Source: Nitrososphaerota archaeon (GTDB lineage Archaea > Thermoproteota > Nitrososphaeria > Nitrososphaerales > UBA57). From it: a stretch of DNA of 64,000 bases. Under the pieces are notes generated by a model. The model had not been told where the DNA came from, did not search any database, and saw nothing but the letters and a program-made list of their open reading frames with translations. Within the stretch, counting starts at the first letter, position 1, and every line of letters starts with the position of its first letter. Shown here one piece after another: positions 16,052 to 24,652 of this stretch. A program made the translations under genes and the position numbers. The DNA lies in the NCBI GenBank assembly GCA_024860875.1, contig JACPSZ010000017.1, positions 124,001 through 188,000 of the forward strand. Direction: 5' to 3'.

Positions 16052-17218
16052 CTAAAGATACACCTGTGTCTTTGGGTAGAAGGCATACCATGCAAACCAT
16101 AACACGTCAAAATAATTGACGTGCTTTAGCCTACTATTGGCAAGTCTTCCCTTCGTTGAGATCCCATTGGGACTCCATTCTGAGGATGTTTGGCGATCGA
16201 CTATCTTACCTCCCTCCATACTGAACTCCAGCGTTTCTGCACCGATCCGACTTGAATAGGCTCTGACTACATCAAGCTCCTCCTCATATAGCAAGACTAC
16301 GGGTTCAGAACCAACAATGATATTCTCAATCTTCTTAGCCCTAAATTCGTCCTTTGGAACCGCTAGATAGGAATCACCAGAGCTTACGCCTACAACGACC
16401 TTCTTGGGATGAAACCTTGTGTCTGCGGCCATGACAGGGAATAGAACATATTCTTCGAAGTAGTACCCTCTTTGCTGCCGATAAGAGCCGTAAGGGTCAG
16501 AACCGTAAGAGCGAACGTAACCTGTATTAGTCGAAAGAACCTTGGTATCAGGATGTTTTGTCTTCCACATCTCCCATGTAGTCCAGTCAAGCGCAACTTG
16601 TTGGAGCACGTTGCCTTTACTGGGCCCGTTTATGGCCATTCCAAGTATCTGCGGCCAGTTACCATCCGCCTGCTTGTCATACATGAGCAAATTACTGTTG
16701 ACAAGATTCCCTGATGTTCCGAACGTGAGCTCCTTGCCATCAACCCTAGACTTGCCCTTGAACCCTACGGCAGAGCCTGTAAGAGGGCAGTAGGTTATGG
16801 AAATCTTTTCGCCGCCTATAACATCATTTACTATCTCATGCCAAACCAAGACTATCTGAGGATAAGCAATTACCGCTCCATTGTACTCCAACCCGAAAAT
16901 GACATCGTTATTGGACAACAAAGAGTCAGCAGCATCACGAGAGATATATTGGGGATTATCGATAGGAGGTATACCGTCTTTTGGAGGACCCCCAGGCATA
17001 ATGTTCTTCGCGTATTCATCAAGTCTTGCAGATGGTGGTTGGAGCGAAGACTTGGATTTGATTGGTTTCGGTATGGATTCAGATGCCTTTTTCGCTTGGC
17101 TTGTAAACAGGTTCTGCCCAAAATATATTACAAAAGCCGTGCCGATACCTAGCCCAAGAGCTATCCTCAGGAACTTTCTTCTTCCAAACTTCGGCTCGAC
17201 CTCAGGCTGATCGGTCAT
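16052..17218 (-). CDS. Exported DUF3179 protein with Tat-like signal
   Basis: 388 residues. The N-terminus has a twin-arginine signal (FGRRKFLRIALGLG) and one hydrophobic helix. The body matches DUF3179: PPKDGIPPIDNP, YPQIVLVWHEIVND, ITYCPLTGSAVGF, VDGKELTFGTSGN, NSNLLMYDKQADGNW and, later, RGYYFEEYVLFPV. The conserved Cys in YCPLTGS and the His in WHEIVND look like metal or cofactor ligands. The family is widespread in archaea and marine bacteria and its reaction is unknown. Tat export suggests folding with a cofactor before transport. A decayed relative lies at 15217-15399. Confidence 0.88.
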   Translation of the reverse strand: MTDQPEVEPKFGRRKFLRIALGLGIGTAFVIYFGQNLFTSQAKKASESIPKPIKSKSSLQPPSARLDEYAKNIMPGGPPKDGIPPIDNPQYISRDAADSLLSNNDVIFGLEYNGAVIAYPQIVLVWHEIVNDVIGGEKISITYCPLTGSAVGFKGKSRVDGKELTFGTSGNLVNSNLLMYDKQADGNWPQILGMAINGPSKGNVLQQVALDWTTWEMWKTKHPDTKVLSTNTGYVRSYGSDPYGSYRQQRGYYFEEYVLFPVMAADTRFHPKKVVVGVSSGDSYLAVPKDEFRAKKIENIIVGSEPVVLLYEEELDVVRAYSSRIGAETLEFSMEGGKIVDRQTSSEWSPNGISTKGRLANSRLKHVNYFDVLWFAWYAFYPKTQVYL

Positions 17219-17373
17219 CCTTTAACATACCAAATTTATCTGGCGATGCCTATAAGCGATTTCCCAAAATTGGAAGCTCAAAAACAATTCCTGAACTGGT
17301 AGTGTCACATCATGTGTATACTTGTATCATCTTAAAGAAAGTGTAGCGTTGGTTCTTGAGCATAATCAATGTC

Positions 17374-17400
17374 CAAACACGGGGACTAATCCCCTGTTTG
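17374..17400. terminator. Hairpin between two minus-strand genes
   Basis: CAAACACGGGGA pairs with TCCCCTGTTTG, one bulged base, small loop. It lies 18 bases beyond the stop of the Met-rich protein gene and 156 bases before the DUF3179 start. No T-run follows on either strand, so a terminator or RNA processing role is only possible. Confidence 0.4.
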
Positions 17401-17417
17401 TTGAAATGGAACTCTAG

Positions 17418-18204
17418 CTAAGGACGCTTTTCTTGAATGAATGTTCCGTGCCAGATATGATACCAGATTTGACCATTGAAGCCATTGACACTCAGCATTC
17501 CATGGGTCTTTCTCTCGAGCAACACCTCGATGTTGTAGTAGCCGTAGAAGGTATCAACATCTCCAACTTTAGCCCCCGGCAAGTAGCTGTCAAGGAACTT
17601 CTGGACTATCTGCATCGCCTGACTCTTTGAAATCGGCATCTGATTATTGGCAGCGTTGCTCATCATCCCCATACTGCCATATTTTGTGTTCCACATCATG
17701 TTGGGACCAGGTTCAGGGTAAACCCCTCCTGAAAAGCGATCTATCAAGAGTTGTAAGGCAAAGTTCCTTGTGCTGTTTTCTTGAACAGCAACGTTGAAGT
17801 TGTTAGAATACTCTTCAACCTCTTCGATCACCAAGTCGGTATTGTTGAGGGATGAGACATATCTATGAGCGTTTGCGAGCGCCTGCTCAATTGTAATGGG
17901 CTTGACATTGGCATCGTAGGGTCCTCCCATAACGGATCCCATCATGCCCATGCACCCATTCATCATTCCCATCATATTGTTCATGTTCATGCCGCCCATC
18001 ATCTGATTCATCATGCTTCCTCCCATCATTCCATTCATTACATTTCCCATCATACTCGACGATGGAGGCTGATTGCTCATCATGCCATTTCCATAAAATC
18101 CTGAAGGTTGCTGGTTGGCTGCAACCAATTATGCTCGCCACTGCTATTGTGGAAACTATGCCTAGAGTGAAGGCGAGAACCAGTTTGAAGTTTTGACTTT
18201 TCAT
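17418..18204 (-). pseudogene. Met-rich exported protein, signal peptide in a shifted frame
   Basis: The body (17418-18128) encodes a Met/Asn/Gly-rich stretch (MMGGSMMNQMMGGMNMN and similar) followed by two PepSY-like halves (ITIEQALANAHRYV, ISKSQAMQIVQKFL). Upstream, in another frame, the ATG at 18204 opens a good signal peptide (MKSQNFKLVLAFTLGIV) preceded by a GGGGTGG ribosome site. Removing one base from the GG near 18122-18125 fuses the two. It is either a one-base sequence error or a fresh mutation. Met-rich clusters bind Cu(I), and the divergent Met-rich membrane regulator supports a copper role. Confidence 0.65.
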
Positions 18205-18214
18205 TCTTAATACC

Positions 18215-18232
18215 ACCCCGTATTTATGGGGT
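18215..18232. promoter_or_regulatory. Inverted repeat ACCCC-N8-GGGGT upstream of the Met-rich protein
   Basis: ACCCCGTATTTATGGGGT is a near-palindrome ending 10 bases before the ATG at 18204. One arm also provides the GGGGTGG ribosome site of that gene. It could be an operator for the divergent winged-helix regulator or a small hairpin that controls translation. Confidence 0.45.
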
Positions 18233-18388
18233 AGAATCATATTTCTAAGTTGCCTGGAACAGGTCATGAGAGGTTCAAGGTGCAGAGGTATCGTTTCAGA
18301 TTACTGCAACGTTTCGCCATGCGACAGAGTACATTATGTGACGGCCGAAAGACATAACTAAGCTGAAAACTCATTCGATCTGTTCGGA

Positions 18389-18913
18389 ATGGAGAAAGCG
18401 GGCTTGTTAGTATTCGGCCTTTCGTTTGGGCTACTAGCAGCCTCACTTTTGGGCCTGTTCTTCTGGCCTTCGCCTGCAACGATGATGATGCAGATGATGC
18501 CTGACATGTTTGTAATGATGCTTTGGCCTATCCTCCTGGGCGCATCGATCATTACCCTCATAGTGGGAGGGATATTCTACACTGTCTACCGGCTTCCCAG
18601 TGCTACAGGTCACACGAGCACTGAGCATCCTCCTGATAATCCTGCATATGCAACCGAAATCATAGCCAGATTCCTGAAGCCCGATGAGCAGAAGGTGGTC
18701 CAAACTCTTAGACAAGCTGGAGGGAGCCTCCTACAGAAGGAGATAGCGAAGCAAACAGGCTTTACTAGGTTGAAGACTCACAGGATTCTAGCAAGGCTGG
18801 CAGAGAGGCGGGTTATTGAGGTGGAGCGGGCAGGCAATACTAATAAGATTACCTTGCCTAGCTGGTTGAAGGAAACGGAGAGGGCAAGAAAGACGGTGCA
18901 GGTCAGAAGTTAA
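18389..18913 (+). CDS. Membrane-bound winged-helix regulator with Met-rich helices
   Basis: 174 residues. Two membrane helices (about 7-27 and 44-67) enclose a Met-rich loop (TMMMQMMPDMFVMMLW). The C-terminal half is a winged helix: DEQKVVQTLRQAGGSLLQKE, KQTGFTRLKTHRILARL and VIEVERAGNTNKI. This arrangement suggests a one-component sensor that detects soft metal at the membrane and binds DNA in the cytosol. It is divergent from the Met-rich exported protein with an intergenic inverted repeat between them. Metal sensing is inferred from Met content and neighbourhood. The stop overlaps the end of the convergent propeller gene. Confidence 0.8.
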   Translation: MEKAGLLVFGLSFGLLAASLLGLFFWPSPATMMMQMMPDMFVMMLWPILLGASIITLIVGGIFYTVYRLPSATGHTSTEHPPDNPAYATEIIARFLKPDEQKVVQTLRQAGGSLLQKEIAKQTGFTRLKTHRILARLAERRVIEVERAGNTNKITLPSWLKETERARKTVQVRS

Positions 18914-20471
18914 CCCGTCGATCAGGTCCATTATCACTATCTGTTAGGGTATGTACCGTTGGGCGCGCATGAAGGGAAACTTCACCGCCCATCGCTCTAT
19001 TCTTCGAGCGAACCCTGAAGAGAGCAATTACTGCAATAAATATGATAACAGCTATTGTTGCGATTACCAAAATTGGTTGGCCGCTGTCATCTTCAATGGT
19101 AAGATCGAAGAACTGGCCCTGATAATAGTTCAAGCCTCGGTCTGTAAAACCTACAACCATCTTGTAGTTCCCAAGTTCTATGTTGTTCCCAATTAGCGTG
19201 ATGGTGGTCATTGCATTTCCTGCAGATTTCATCTGAATCAAGTCCGGAGAAGCGGAAAAGCTAGAATTGGCTATATTGCCTGTAACACTCATGCTCGAAC
19301 GCAAATGCGGGAAGAAATCCCCTCCTTCAAAGCTTTCCAGTGACACAGGTATGCTTAACGTTCCATTGCGAGACATCTTGAACTTCGTTGTAGAAAGGGA
19401 AGCTTTGATGGGAACCTGAGCCGAAGCATCGATTATGCCGATTTTGTTGCCCGCAGTTTCTACGAACCAGATGTTCCCCGAAGGGTCTACTGCAACGTTT
19501 TCGGTGAAAGAACTGTTAGTTGGTATGCGGAACTCGCTTATTGTTTGATCCTTGACTGAAATCTTGACGACTCTGTCTACTCTCTGCTGGACTGTCCATA
19601 TGTTACCTTCTTTGTCCGGCACTATGCCATATGTAGCTCCTGTAATCAGCCCTGTAGGATATTGCTCAACATTGCCAGTCTTTGGATCGAATTTTCCCAT
19701 GTTGCTTGTTCTGAATTGTGTGTACCAGATATTCCCCTGAGCATCTACTGCAATCCCTATCGGGTTTGTGCTGGCATTACCAGCTCTCGGCAAAGGATAC
19801 TCTGTAAACTTTTCAGTAATAATATCAAACTTAGCAAGCCTTGCAGGACCAGACTCCATCATCCACAATATACCGTTGTTATCAAAGAGCAGGTAGCTAG
19901 GGCGGGAGATGTTTCTGGGCGTTTTGTACTCGAGGAACCCGTTAGAAGTTCCTTCCCTCGCCTTCGAAATCTCGAGCTTCCCCAACGCACCAGAATTGAA
20001 CCCACTATACCATATGTCACCTTTTGAATCTATGGCGATGCCCCAGGGCTCTGCATCCGCTGTCGGTATAGTATATTCCGAAAACTTGAAGCTTGAAGGA
20101 TCGAACTTTCTTATCTTGTTGTCCGTTGCATCGCCAAACCACAAATTGCCATGACTATCAACAACGATGTCCCAGATCTGCAAAATGCTTGAGCTGCTGG
20201 GAATTTTGAACTCCTGCAAAGAGCCCGTCTTCGGGTCCAACTTTACGAGGCTCGACCTGTTTCTCAAAGCGACCCAGATGTTCCCTGAATTATCGCTTAC
20301 TATCGCAAAAGCGTTTGACCGATCTGGAAGTTTGTACTCCTTCACAGAGATTTTTGGACTCTGCTGAGCTTCAGCAGGGACTAATGACAACATCAGCACT
20401 ACGATCAGCAGGGCCAAAAATTTCAGGGATATCACGCTTGATATTTGCCTTCTTGATTGATTGTTTGACAT
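18903..20471 (-). CDS. Exported Vgb/SMP-30-like beta-propeller with C-terminal anchor
   Basis: 522 residues with a signal peptide (about 14-35), a seven-blade-like propeller with repeated units such as DSHGNLWFGD, DSKGDIWYSG, DAQGNIWYTQ and DPSGNIWFVE, an Ig-like region at about 355-465 and a membrane helix near 470-490. The repeats match the virginiamycin B lyase/streptogramin lyase class, but most archaeal members are uncharacterised and may bind ligands or proteins. A paralogue lacking the C-terminal anchor is at 24653-26059. Confidence 0.88.
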   Translation of the reverse strand: MSNNQSRRQISSVISLKFLALLIVVLMLSLVPAEAQQSPKISVKEYKLPDRSNAFAIVSDNSGNIWVALRNRSSLVKLDPKTGSLQEFKIPSSSSILQIWDIVVDSHGNLWFGDATDNKIRKFDPSSFKFSEYTIPTADAEPWGIAIDSKGDIWYSGFNSGALGKLEISKAREGTSNGFLEYKTPRNISRPSYLLFDNNGILWMMESGPARLAKFDIITEKFTEYPLPRAGNASTNPIGIAVDAQGNIWYTQFRTSNMGKFDPKTGNVEQYPTGLITGATYGIVPDKEGNIWTVQQRVDRVVKISVKDQTISEFRIPTNSSFTENVAVDPSGNIWFVETAGNKIGIIDASAQVPIKASLSTTKFKMSRNGTLSIPVSLESFEGGDFFPHLRSSMSVTGNIANSSFSASPDLIQMKSAGNAMTTITLIGNNIELGNYKMVVGFTDRGLNYYQGQFFDLTIEDDSGQPILVIATIAVIIFIAVIALFRVRSKNRAMGGEVSLHARPTVHTLTDSDNGPDRRVNF

Positions 20472-20614
20472 ACCTTAGTTATTTGCCGATAGATCATGCT
20501 CCCGGGCATTATCTTCGCGCCCCTTCCTGCATGAGGCTCTTATCATTGCATCCCTGATCTCTGCCCCTTTTCCGATCAATAGTCCACAGAATCAGTTTTA
20601 CTATCAGGTTTGAA

Positions 20615-21370
20615 CTAGGCTTTGACTTTTCTGCCATATCCAATTATCCCGTTCCTATCAACTGTATATGTTGGAGGGTTAACAACAATATAGCCCTCGG
20701 AGTCTATCGAAAGGTCTAGCATCGGAAGAGCGTTATTTGGAGGAGTTTGAAGTGCGGCTGGACCATAAATTGCAACGCCATCATGAACTCTATAATTGCT
20801 TCCGTGGCATGGACATTCTATGTTACCTACTATCGTCTTTCCTGTCTTGGGATCCCTGACTTGCCTTCCTGCCTTGTAGTCCCACAGGCACCATAAATGC
20901 ACACAAACCATGCTGTATGCTCTAAACGAGCTGACATTATTCTTGTCGCCTCCTTCTGCTGGTGCTAAACGAATCAGCTCGAACCGCCTAAATGGTTCTG
21001 AATCGAACCTTTCGTCTCCTGTTCTAGGGTATGGGAAGATTACTGCGGAGTCCGGAGGAAAAGTCTTGACATTTGCGTATGTGCCATCGGGTAGAAGTAT
21101 TCTTTGTCCCTCTTGTTTACCTATTGATGCACTTGCCGTAAAGAAACTTCCAAATGGTATGAATGGCGTTATTCCGAGGATGCCCCCTACCGCTGCTATG
21201 AATTTGAAAAAGTTCCTTCGGCCCTGTGGCTGCGACCCCGGTAGAGGTTGCTTTGGAACAGGTGATTGTCGCGCCGCTGGTGATGCTGCTGGTTTAGGAG
21301 CAGCGGGAGTTTGGGAGATTGCGGCAGGCTTAGGTTCATTCTTCTTTACTTCACTAGACAAAGGACCCAC
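20615..21370 (-). CDS. Rieske [2Fe-2S] protein with Tat-type anchor
   Basis: 251 residues. An unusual Pro/Ala-rich cytosolic head (1-50) is followed by a Tat-like signal anchor (GRRNFFKFIAAVGG). The Rieske domain has Cys156-V-His158 (CVHLWC) and Cys186-P-Cys188-His189 (CPCHGS), giving the cluster ligands Cys156/His158/Cys186/His189 and the disulfide pair Cys161/Cys188 of cytochrome bc-type Rieske proteins. It probably transfers electrons from quinol to a cupredoxin. No bc1-type cytochrome b is adjacent; the b-type cytochrome at 8955 or a distant gene may be the partner. Confidence 0.93.
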   Translation of the reverse strand: MGPLSSEVKKNEPKPAAISQTPAAPKPAASPAARQSPVPKQPLPGSQPQGRRNFFKFIAAVGGILGITPFIPFGSFFTASASIGKQEGQRILLPDGTYANVKTFPPDSAVIFPYPRTGDERFDSEPFRRFELIRLAPAEGGDKNNVSSFRAYSMVCVHLWCLWDYKAGRQVRDPKTGKTIVGNIECPCHGSNYRVHDGVAIYGPAALQTPPNNALPMLDLSIDSEGYIVVNPPTYTVDRNGIIGYGRKVKA

Positions 21371-21379
21371 CTCTTCAGC

Positions 21380-21625
21380 TTACACGTGCGCGCGCTCTTT
21401 GGTCGATTGAGGAAAACGACAGCAAGCCATGCTCGCCTCTTTGTGAACTACGCCATGGGTTGTGTTTGCAACTGGGGCGGCTGTGCGTTTGATTTTACTC
21501 TTCATAATCTTCGTATCTGCAAGAAGACCTAAAGCGAATCCAATTCCTGGGCCTAGAAGAGTCCAAGGGCCCCCTATTACCTGACCTAGCGCTAGACCAG
21601 TTAGCAGCCCTGCACAACACATCAA
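21380..21625 (-). CDS. Small membrane protein upstream of Rieske
   Basis: 81 residues: MMCCAG at the N-terminus, one long Gly-rich hydrophobic stretch (about 4-35) and a soluble tail ending with CCRFPQS and basic residues. It lies nine bases before the Rieske gene on the same strand, so cotranscription is likely. Two CC pairs, one at each end, could hold metal. I do not recognise a family. Confidence 0.6.
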   Translation of the reverse strand: MMCCAGLLTGLALGQVIGGPWTLLGPGIGFALGLLADTKIMKSKIKRTAAPVANTTHGVVHKEASMACCRFPQSTKERAHV

Positions 21626-21673
21626 ATGTCAAACCTCACCTCACGCTCATACTCCTGTCTTTCTTTGCAGGGT

Positions 21674-21910
21674 TTAATGGCAGCATCCTCCACCGCCTCT
21701 GGACGACCTACGAACCTTGAGAGGCGTGCTACTGTATAGCTCTTTGTTCTGAGCCTTTTTGAAATCGGCTTTACAGCCTGCCCCACAGAAGTAGTGTGTT
21801 TTTCCTCCTATCTCCGTATAGTATGCTTGGTTAGGGTCAACATCCATCCCACAAATAGGATCCTTGACCATTTTCTCCATAACCTTTACCTCTTTCCTTC
21901 CAAATAACAT
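21674..21910 (-). CDS. Small YHS-domain metal-binding protein with CCH tail, second copy
   Basis: 78 residues, closely similar to the protein at 13072-13302: VKDPICGMDVDPNQAYYTEI, YFCGAGCKADF and the end GGGGCCH. The start at 21910 gives 16 residues before the core; an internal ATG (MEKMVKDP) would give a shorter product more like the usual YHS length. It lies between the BNR propeller and the Rieske cluster on the same strand. A metal chaperone role is likely from family. Confidence 0.82.
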   Translation of the reverse strand: MLFGRKEVKVMEKMVKDPICGMDVDPNQAYYTEIGGKTHYFCGAGCKADFKKAQNKELYSSTPLKVRRSSRGGGGCCH

Positions 21911-21972
21911 GCAATCACCTGCTACCCTTGAGCATGGGCATTCTCATGACCAAAGTATTCATCATCCTCCCT

Positions 21973-22911
21973 CTATCTCAACTGTGCCCAAGAATTACCA
22001 GAATCAGTACTCCTGTAGACCGCTCCAGTCCCACCCGCAGCGTAAAGACTCCTAGGATCGGTTGGGTCAAATGTCAAAGCAGCAATTTGAACGTTATTGT
22101 CAAACCCCTTCCTAATCTTCTCCCAGCTGGCCCCCGCGTCTTTACTTCTGTATATCCCGTCCCGCGTGCTTGCCAAAAACACCTGCGGATCAGTTGGGTC
22201 TACCGCTAGTGCATAGATAGTCTTAGAGTCAAAGAAGCTCGTTACTTTTTGCCATCCGCAAAAGCAGTCAGCGGTTGCATATAGACCATCAGCGGTTCCC
22301 GCCATTAGGTATATTCCACCCATGCCGGTTAGTGTGTTGACCGATGCGAGGGCTAAAACATTTGAATTAGGAGGACCGTCATCCATCCTTTGCCAACTTT
22401 CCCCTGCGTTCTTGCTTCTGTATAGTCCGGCGTCAACTACCCACGCGTATAGAGTGTTCGGATCGTTTGCTGCAATAGCAATTGCATGCACATCACCGTT
22501 CGGTAAACCCTTGTTGATTAGCGACCAAGTCACACCCTGGTCTGAGCTCTTGATGACGAACATGTCATGGCCAGCCCCGTAAAGAATCTTCGAATCCTTA
22601 CTATTGTCCACGGCTATGCTCATGAAGTCCTTACTTCTCACTTCCCCTTTAGCTTCTACCGTTGCCCAAGTCTTGCCTCCATCATTGCTTCTGAGTAAGC
22701 CCTCGTGGGTCCCCATCAGCATAAGATTCGGGTTTTCTTTGTCAACATAAAGGAAGTGTACATGCCCGTTGGCCTGTAATTCTGCTTGAAGATTCGGCTT
22801 TTCAGTTTTGGGCTGTGACTGAATATAATATAATCCCCCTGCCGTAACGGTAATGGCAGTTGCAATGACAACGACTACAATCAAACTATGAGAAATACCG
22901 CGCCTCAGCAA
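21973..22911 (-). CDS. Exported BNR-repeat beta-propeller, second copy
   Basis: 312 residues from a TTG, with an N-terminal anchor and the same layout as the protein at 10447-11373: GHVHFLYVD, MGTHEGLLRSNDGGKTW, VVDAGLYRSKNAGESW, CFCGWQKV and RSTDSGNSW. The two share long identical stretches in the middle (DDGPPNSNVLALASVN). The CFCGW cysteines may form a vicinal-type disulfide or metal site. A 23-codon frame overlaps its start. The role outside the cell is unknown. Confidence 0.85.
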   Translation of the reverse strand: MLRRGISHSLIVVVVIATAITVTAGGLYYIQSQPKTEKPNLQAELQANGHVHFLYVDKENPNLMLMGTHEGLLRSNDGGKTWATVEAKGEVRSKDFMSIAVDNSKDSKILYGAGHDMFVIKSSDQGVTWSLINKGLPNGDVHAIAIAANDPNTLYAWVVDAGLYRSKNAGESWQRMDDGPPNSNVLALASVNTLTGMGGIYLMAGTADGLYATADCFCGWQKVTSFFDSKTIYALAVDPTDPQVFLASTRDGIYRSKDAGASWEKIRKGFDNNVQIAALTFDPTDPRSLYAAGGTGAVYRSTDSGNSWAQLR

Positions 22912-22976
22912 TTGTCTTCACCCAAAGCTATCCTTGCTAGCTCTTCTTTTCCGATTAGCTCTAGAACCCTGTTCAT
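22905..22976 (-). CDS. Possible 23-residue leader peptide coupled to the propeller gene
   Basis: An ATG at 22976 opens MNRVLELIGKEELARIALG and ends at a TGA that overlaps the TTG start of the propeller. It occupies the same place as the 47-residue gene before the first propeller copy. It is too short for recognition and may be only a leader or a chance frame. Confidence 0.25.
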   Translation of the reverse strand: MNRVLELIGKEELARIALGEDNC

Positions 22977-23025
22977 AAGGAAAGATTTCTTCAAATCCAA
23001 CAGATCACTATAAACCTAGATACTA

Positions 23026-23045
23026 CACTTTTATATATATCATTT
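23026..23045 (+). promoter_or_regulatory. Duplicated TATA promoter, copy 2
   Basis: The 20 bases are identical to 12892-12911 and hold a TTTATATATAT box. The TTG of the zinc-finger membrane protein lies 33 bases downstream, consistent with a short leader. Confidence 0.75.
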
Positions 23046-23077
23046 GCTGACATATTCCTCAGGCGAGCTCGTATAGA

Positions 23078-23698
23078 TTGGCCAAAGCCCTCAGATGTAA
23101 AGCCTGTAAATCTGCCTTCTCTGATAAGCGTGCGCTCAAGAACCACAATAGAGCAAGGCACAGAGTTAGAGGATTGGCTACTACTGCATTATACTTCTCC
23201 ATTGCCATAGGCCTGACGGCTTCCTTGGCTTATTCGGGTGCTTTTTCTCCAATTTTTACCTCGCTTAGTCAGCCGGCTGCTGCTGCCGAGATCATTCACA
23301 AATCTGTAATCTTCCACATCCATCCTAGGCTCGAAATCTTCATTGACGGCCAGCAAGCCACAATACCAGCCGACATTGGGATAGATCCCAAGCTCTGGAA
23401 GAATCGCACCCTTGAGCGTTATGGCATGCCCATGCCAGAAATGAAAGAAATGCCCTATATGTCTCCAATCCATACTCACGACACTTCAGGGACTCTACAC
23501 TTAGAGTCCACCGCGAACAGGATATACACTCTAGGCGATTTTTTCGATATATGGGGCGTTCGTTTTAATGCGACTTGCGTTTTGGACAGATGTGGTGGGA
23601 CAGTAACCATGCTGGCCAATGGTGTCAAGAGTGACGAATACAGAAATCATATTCTCAGAGATGGAGAACTCATTCGGATCGAATTCAGAAGGAGGTAG
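23078..23698 (+). CDS. C2H2-finger membrane protein with external metal-type domain
   Basis: 206 residues from a TTG set 33 bases after a strong TATA box. The N-terminus is a C2H2-like finger (Cys7, Cys10, His23, His28; CKACKSAFSDKRALKNH), followed by a membrane helix (about 36-56). The outer domain contains HIHPRLEIFIDG, SPIHTHDTSGTLHLES and FFDIWGVRF; the clustered His residues suggest metal binding. The outer domain resembles a small domain seen in bacterial exported proteins. A finger facing the cytosol joined to a metal-type outer domain could signal across the membrane. This idea is inference. Confidence 0.75.
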   Translation: MAKALRCKACKSAFSDKRALKNHNRARHRVRGLATTALYFSIAIGLTASLAYSGAFSPIFTSLSQPAAAAEIIHKSVIFHIHPRLEIFIDGQQATIPADIGIDPKLWKNRTLERYGMPMPEMKEMPYMSPIHTHDTSGTLHLESTANRIYTLGDFFDIWGVRFNATCVLDRCGGTVTMLANGVKSDEYRNHILRDGELIRIEFRRR

Positions 23699-23709
23699 AT
23701 GGTTACACC

Positions 23710-24141
23710 ATGATTGCTGAATGCCAGCTCGCAACAGACCTCGTCAGATGCGCTGTGCTAATGCTTCTCTATGAAAAGCCTCTCCATGGCTATGCAATAA
23801 TCGAGGGCCTTGGTGAGCGTCTGGAGAGGACGATCAGCCCAGCTACAGTCTACCCCTTCCTAACCCAGATGTTAGCTGTTGGGTACTTAACGGCTACCCA
23901 AGATAATGTAGGTAAGAGGGCAAGAACAGTGTATTCTATGACAGCAGAGGGCAGAAAGTTCTCCGAAGGTATATTCAGGCGATTGTCTCAGATTGTCTCA
24001 ACTGCTATTGAGCCTAGCCTAGTTCATTGTTCCCATTGCGGATCCAAACTGTATGAGGCTGGTCATGTTGAAGAGATTAAAGGGCGACAAACTGTCTTCT
24101 GCTGCATACACTGTGCCAAGGCTCATAAGCAGGCAGAGTGA
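23710..24141 (+). CDS. PadR-family regulator with C-terminal TRASH-like metal domain
   Basis: 143 residues. Residues 1-100 are a PadR winged helix (LVRCAVLMLLYEKPLHGYAI, SPATVYPFLTQML, RTVYSMTAEG). The C-terminus has Cys107/Cys110 (HCSHCGSKLY) and Cys131/132/Cys135 (FCCIHCAKAHK), the spacing of a TRASH or YHS metal sensor. It would release or bind DNA on binding copper or a similar metal. The same Cys arrangement recurs on an Lrp-type protein at 27401. It lies four bases before the CuA-like gene and 11 after the finger protein. Confidence 0.88.
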   Translation: MIAECQLATDLVRCAVLMLLYEKPLHGYAIIEGLGERLERTISPATVYPFLTQMLAVGYLTATQDNVGKRARTVYSMTAEGRKFSEGIFRRLSQIVSTAIEPSLVHCSHCGSKLYEAGHVEEIKGRQTVFCCIHCAKAHKQAE

Positions 24142-24145
24142 CTTT

Positions 24146-24601
24146 ATGCGGCGAATTCTAGCCATAGTTGTCACAGCAACAATTGCGGTAATGGCGACCT
24201 ACCTTGCACTGACTATCGGATTGTTTCCTGAACAAAGAGGAATGGGTCAAGGTGGCGAAAATGTGGTAATAGACATGACTACCAAGCAATGGAGGTTCGA
24301 TGTGGAAGGCGTAAATCCATCTGGTTCAGCGAAATTTTCAAGCAACCCACCTGCAGATCGGTTTGCGGACACTACAATTACGGTTCGGAAGGGCGACACC
24401 ATAATACTTCGCATCAAAAGCCTTGACGTGCCACATGGATTTGCTATAGAAGAATTCGGAATTAATGTATTCAACCCACCCGGAGAAACCGTTGAGGTAA
24501 AGTTTGTAGCCAGACAGACCGGAAGTTTCACATTCTTCTGCACCGTTTTTTGTGGAACAGGGCATCCTAATCACAAGGGAGTCCTTATGGTGCAAGCCTG
24601 A
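24146..24601 (+). CDS. Membrane-anchored CuA-like cupredoxin with altered Met ligand
   Basis: The ATG at 24146 gives 151 residues; the longer frame would overlap the PadR gene. There is an N-terminal anchor (4-26) and a cupredoxin domain with His97 (VPHGF) and Cys132-x3-Cys136-x3-His140 (CTVFCGTGHPNH), the CuA spacing of cytochrome oxidase subunit II and N2O reductase. The usual Met three residues after the second His is His143 here, so the site may be a modified CuA or a mononuclear copper site. No oxidase subunit I is nearby, so it is probably a stand-alone electron carrier or copper chaperone. Confidence 0.85.
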   Translation: MRRILAIVVTATIAVMATYLALTIGLFPEQRGMGQGGENVVIDMTTKQWRFDVEGVNPSGSAKFSSNPPADRFADTTITVRKGDTIILRIKSLDVPHGFAIEEFGINVFNPPGETVEVKFVARQTGSFTFFCTVFCGTGHPNHKGVLMVQA

Positions 24602-24652
24602 AATGCTATTCGCAGATGTCACATTTAGACTTTTGCTGTGAGATGTGACTAA

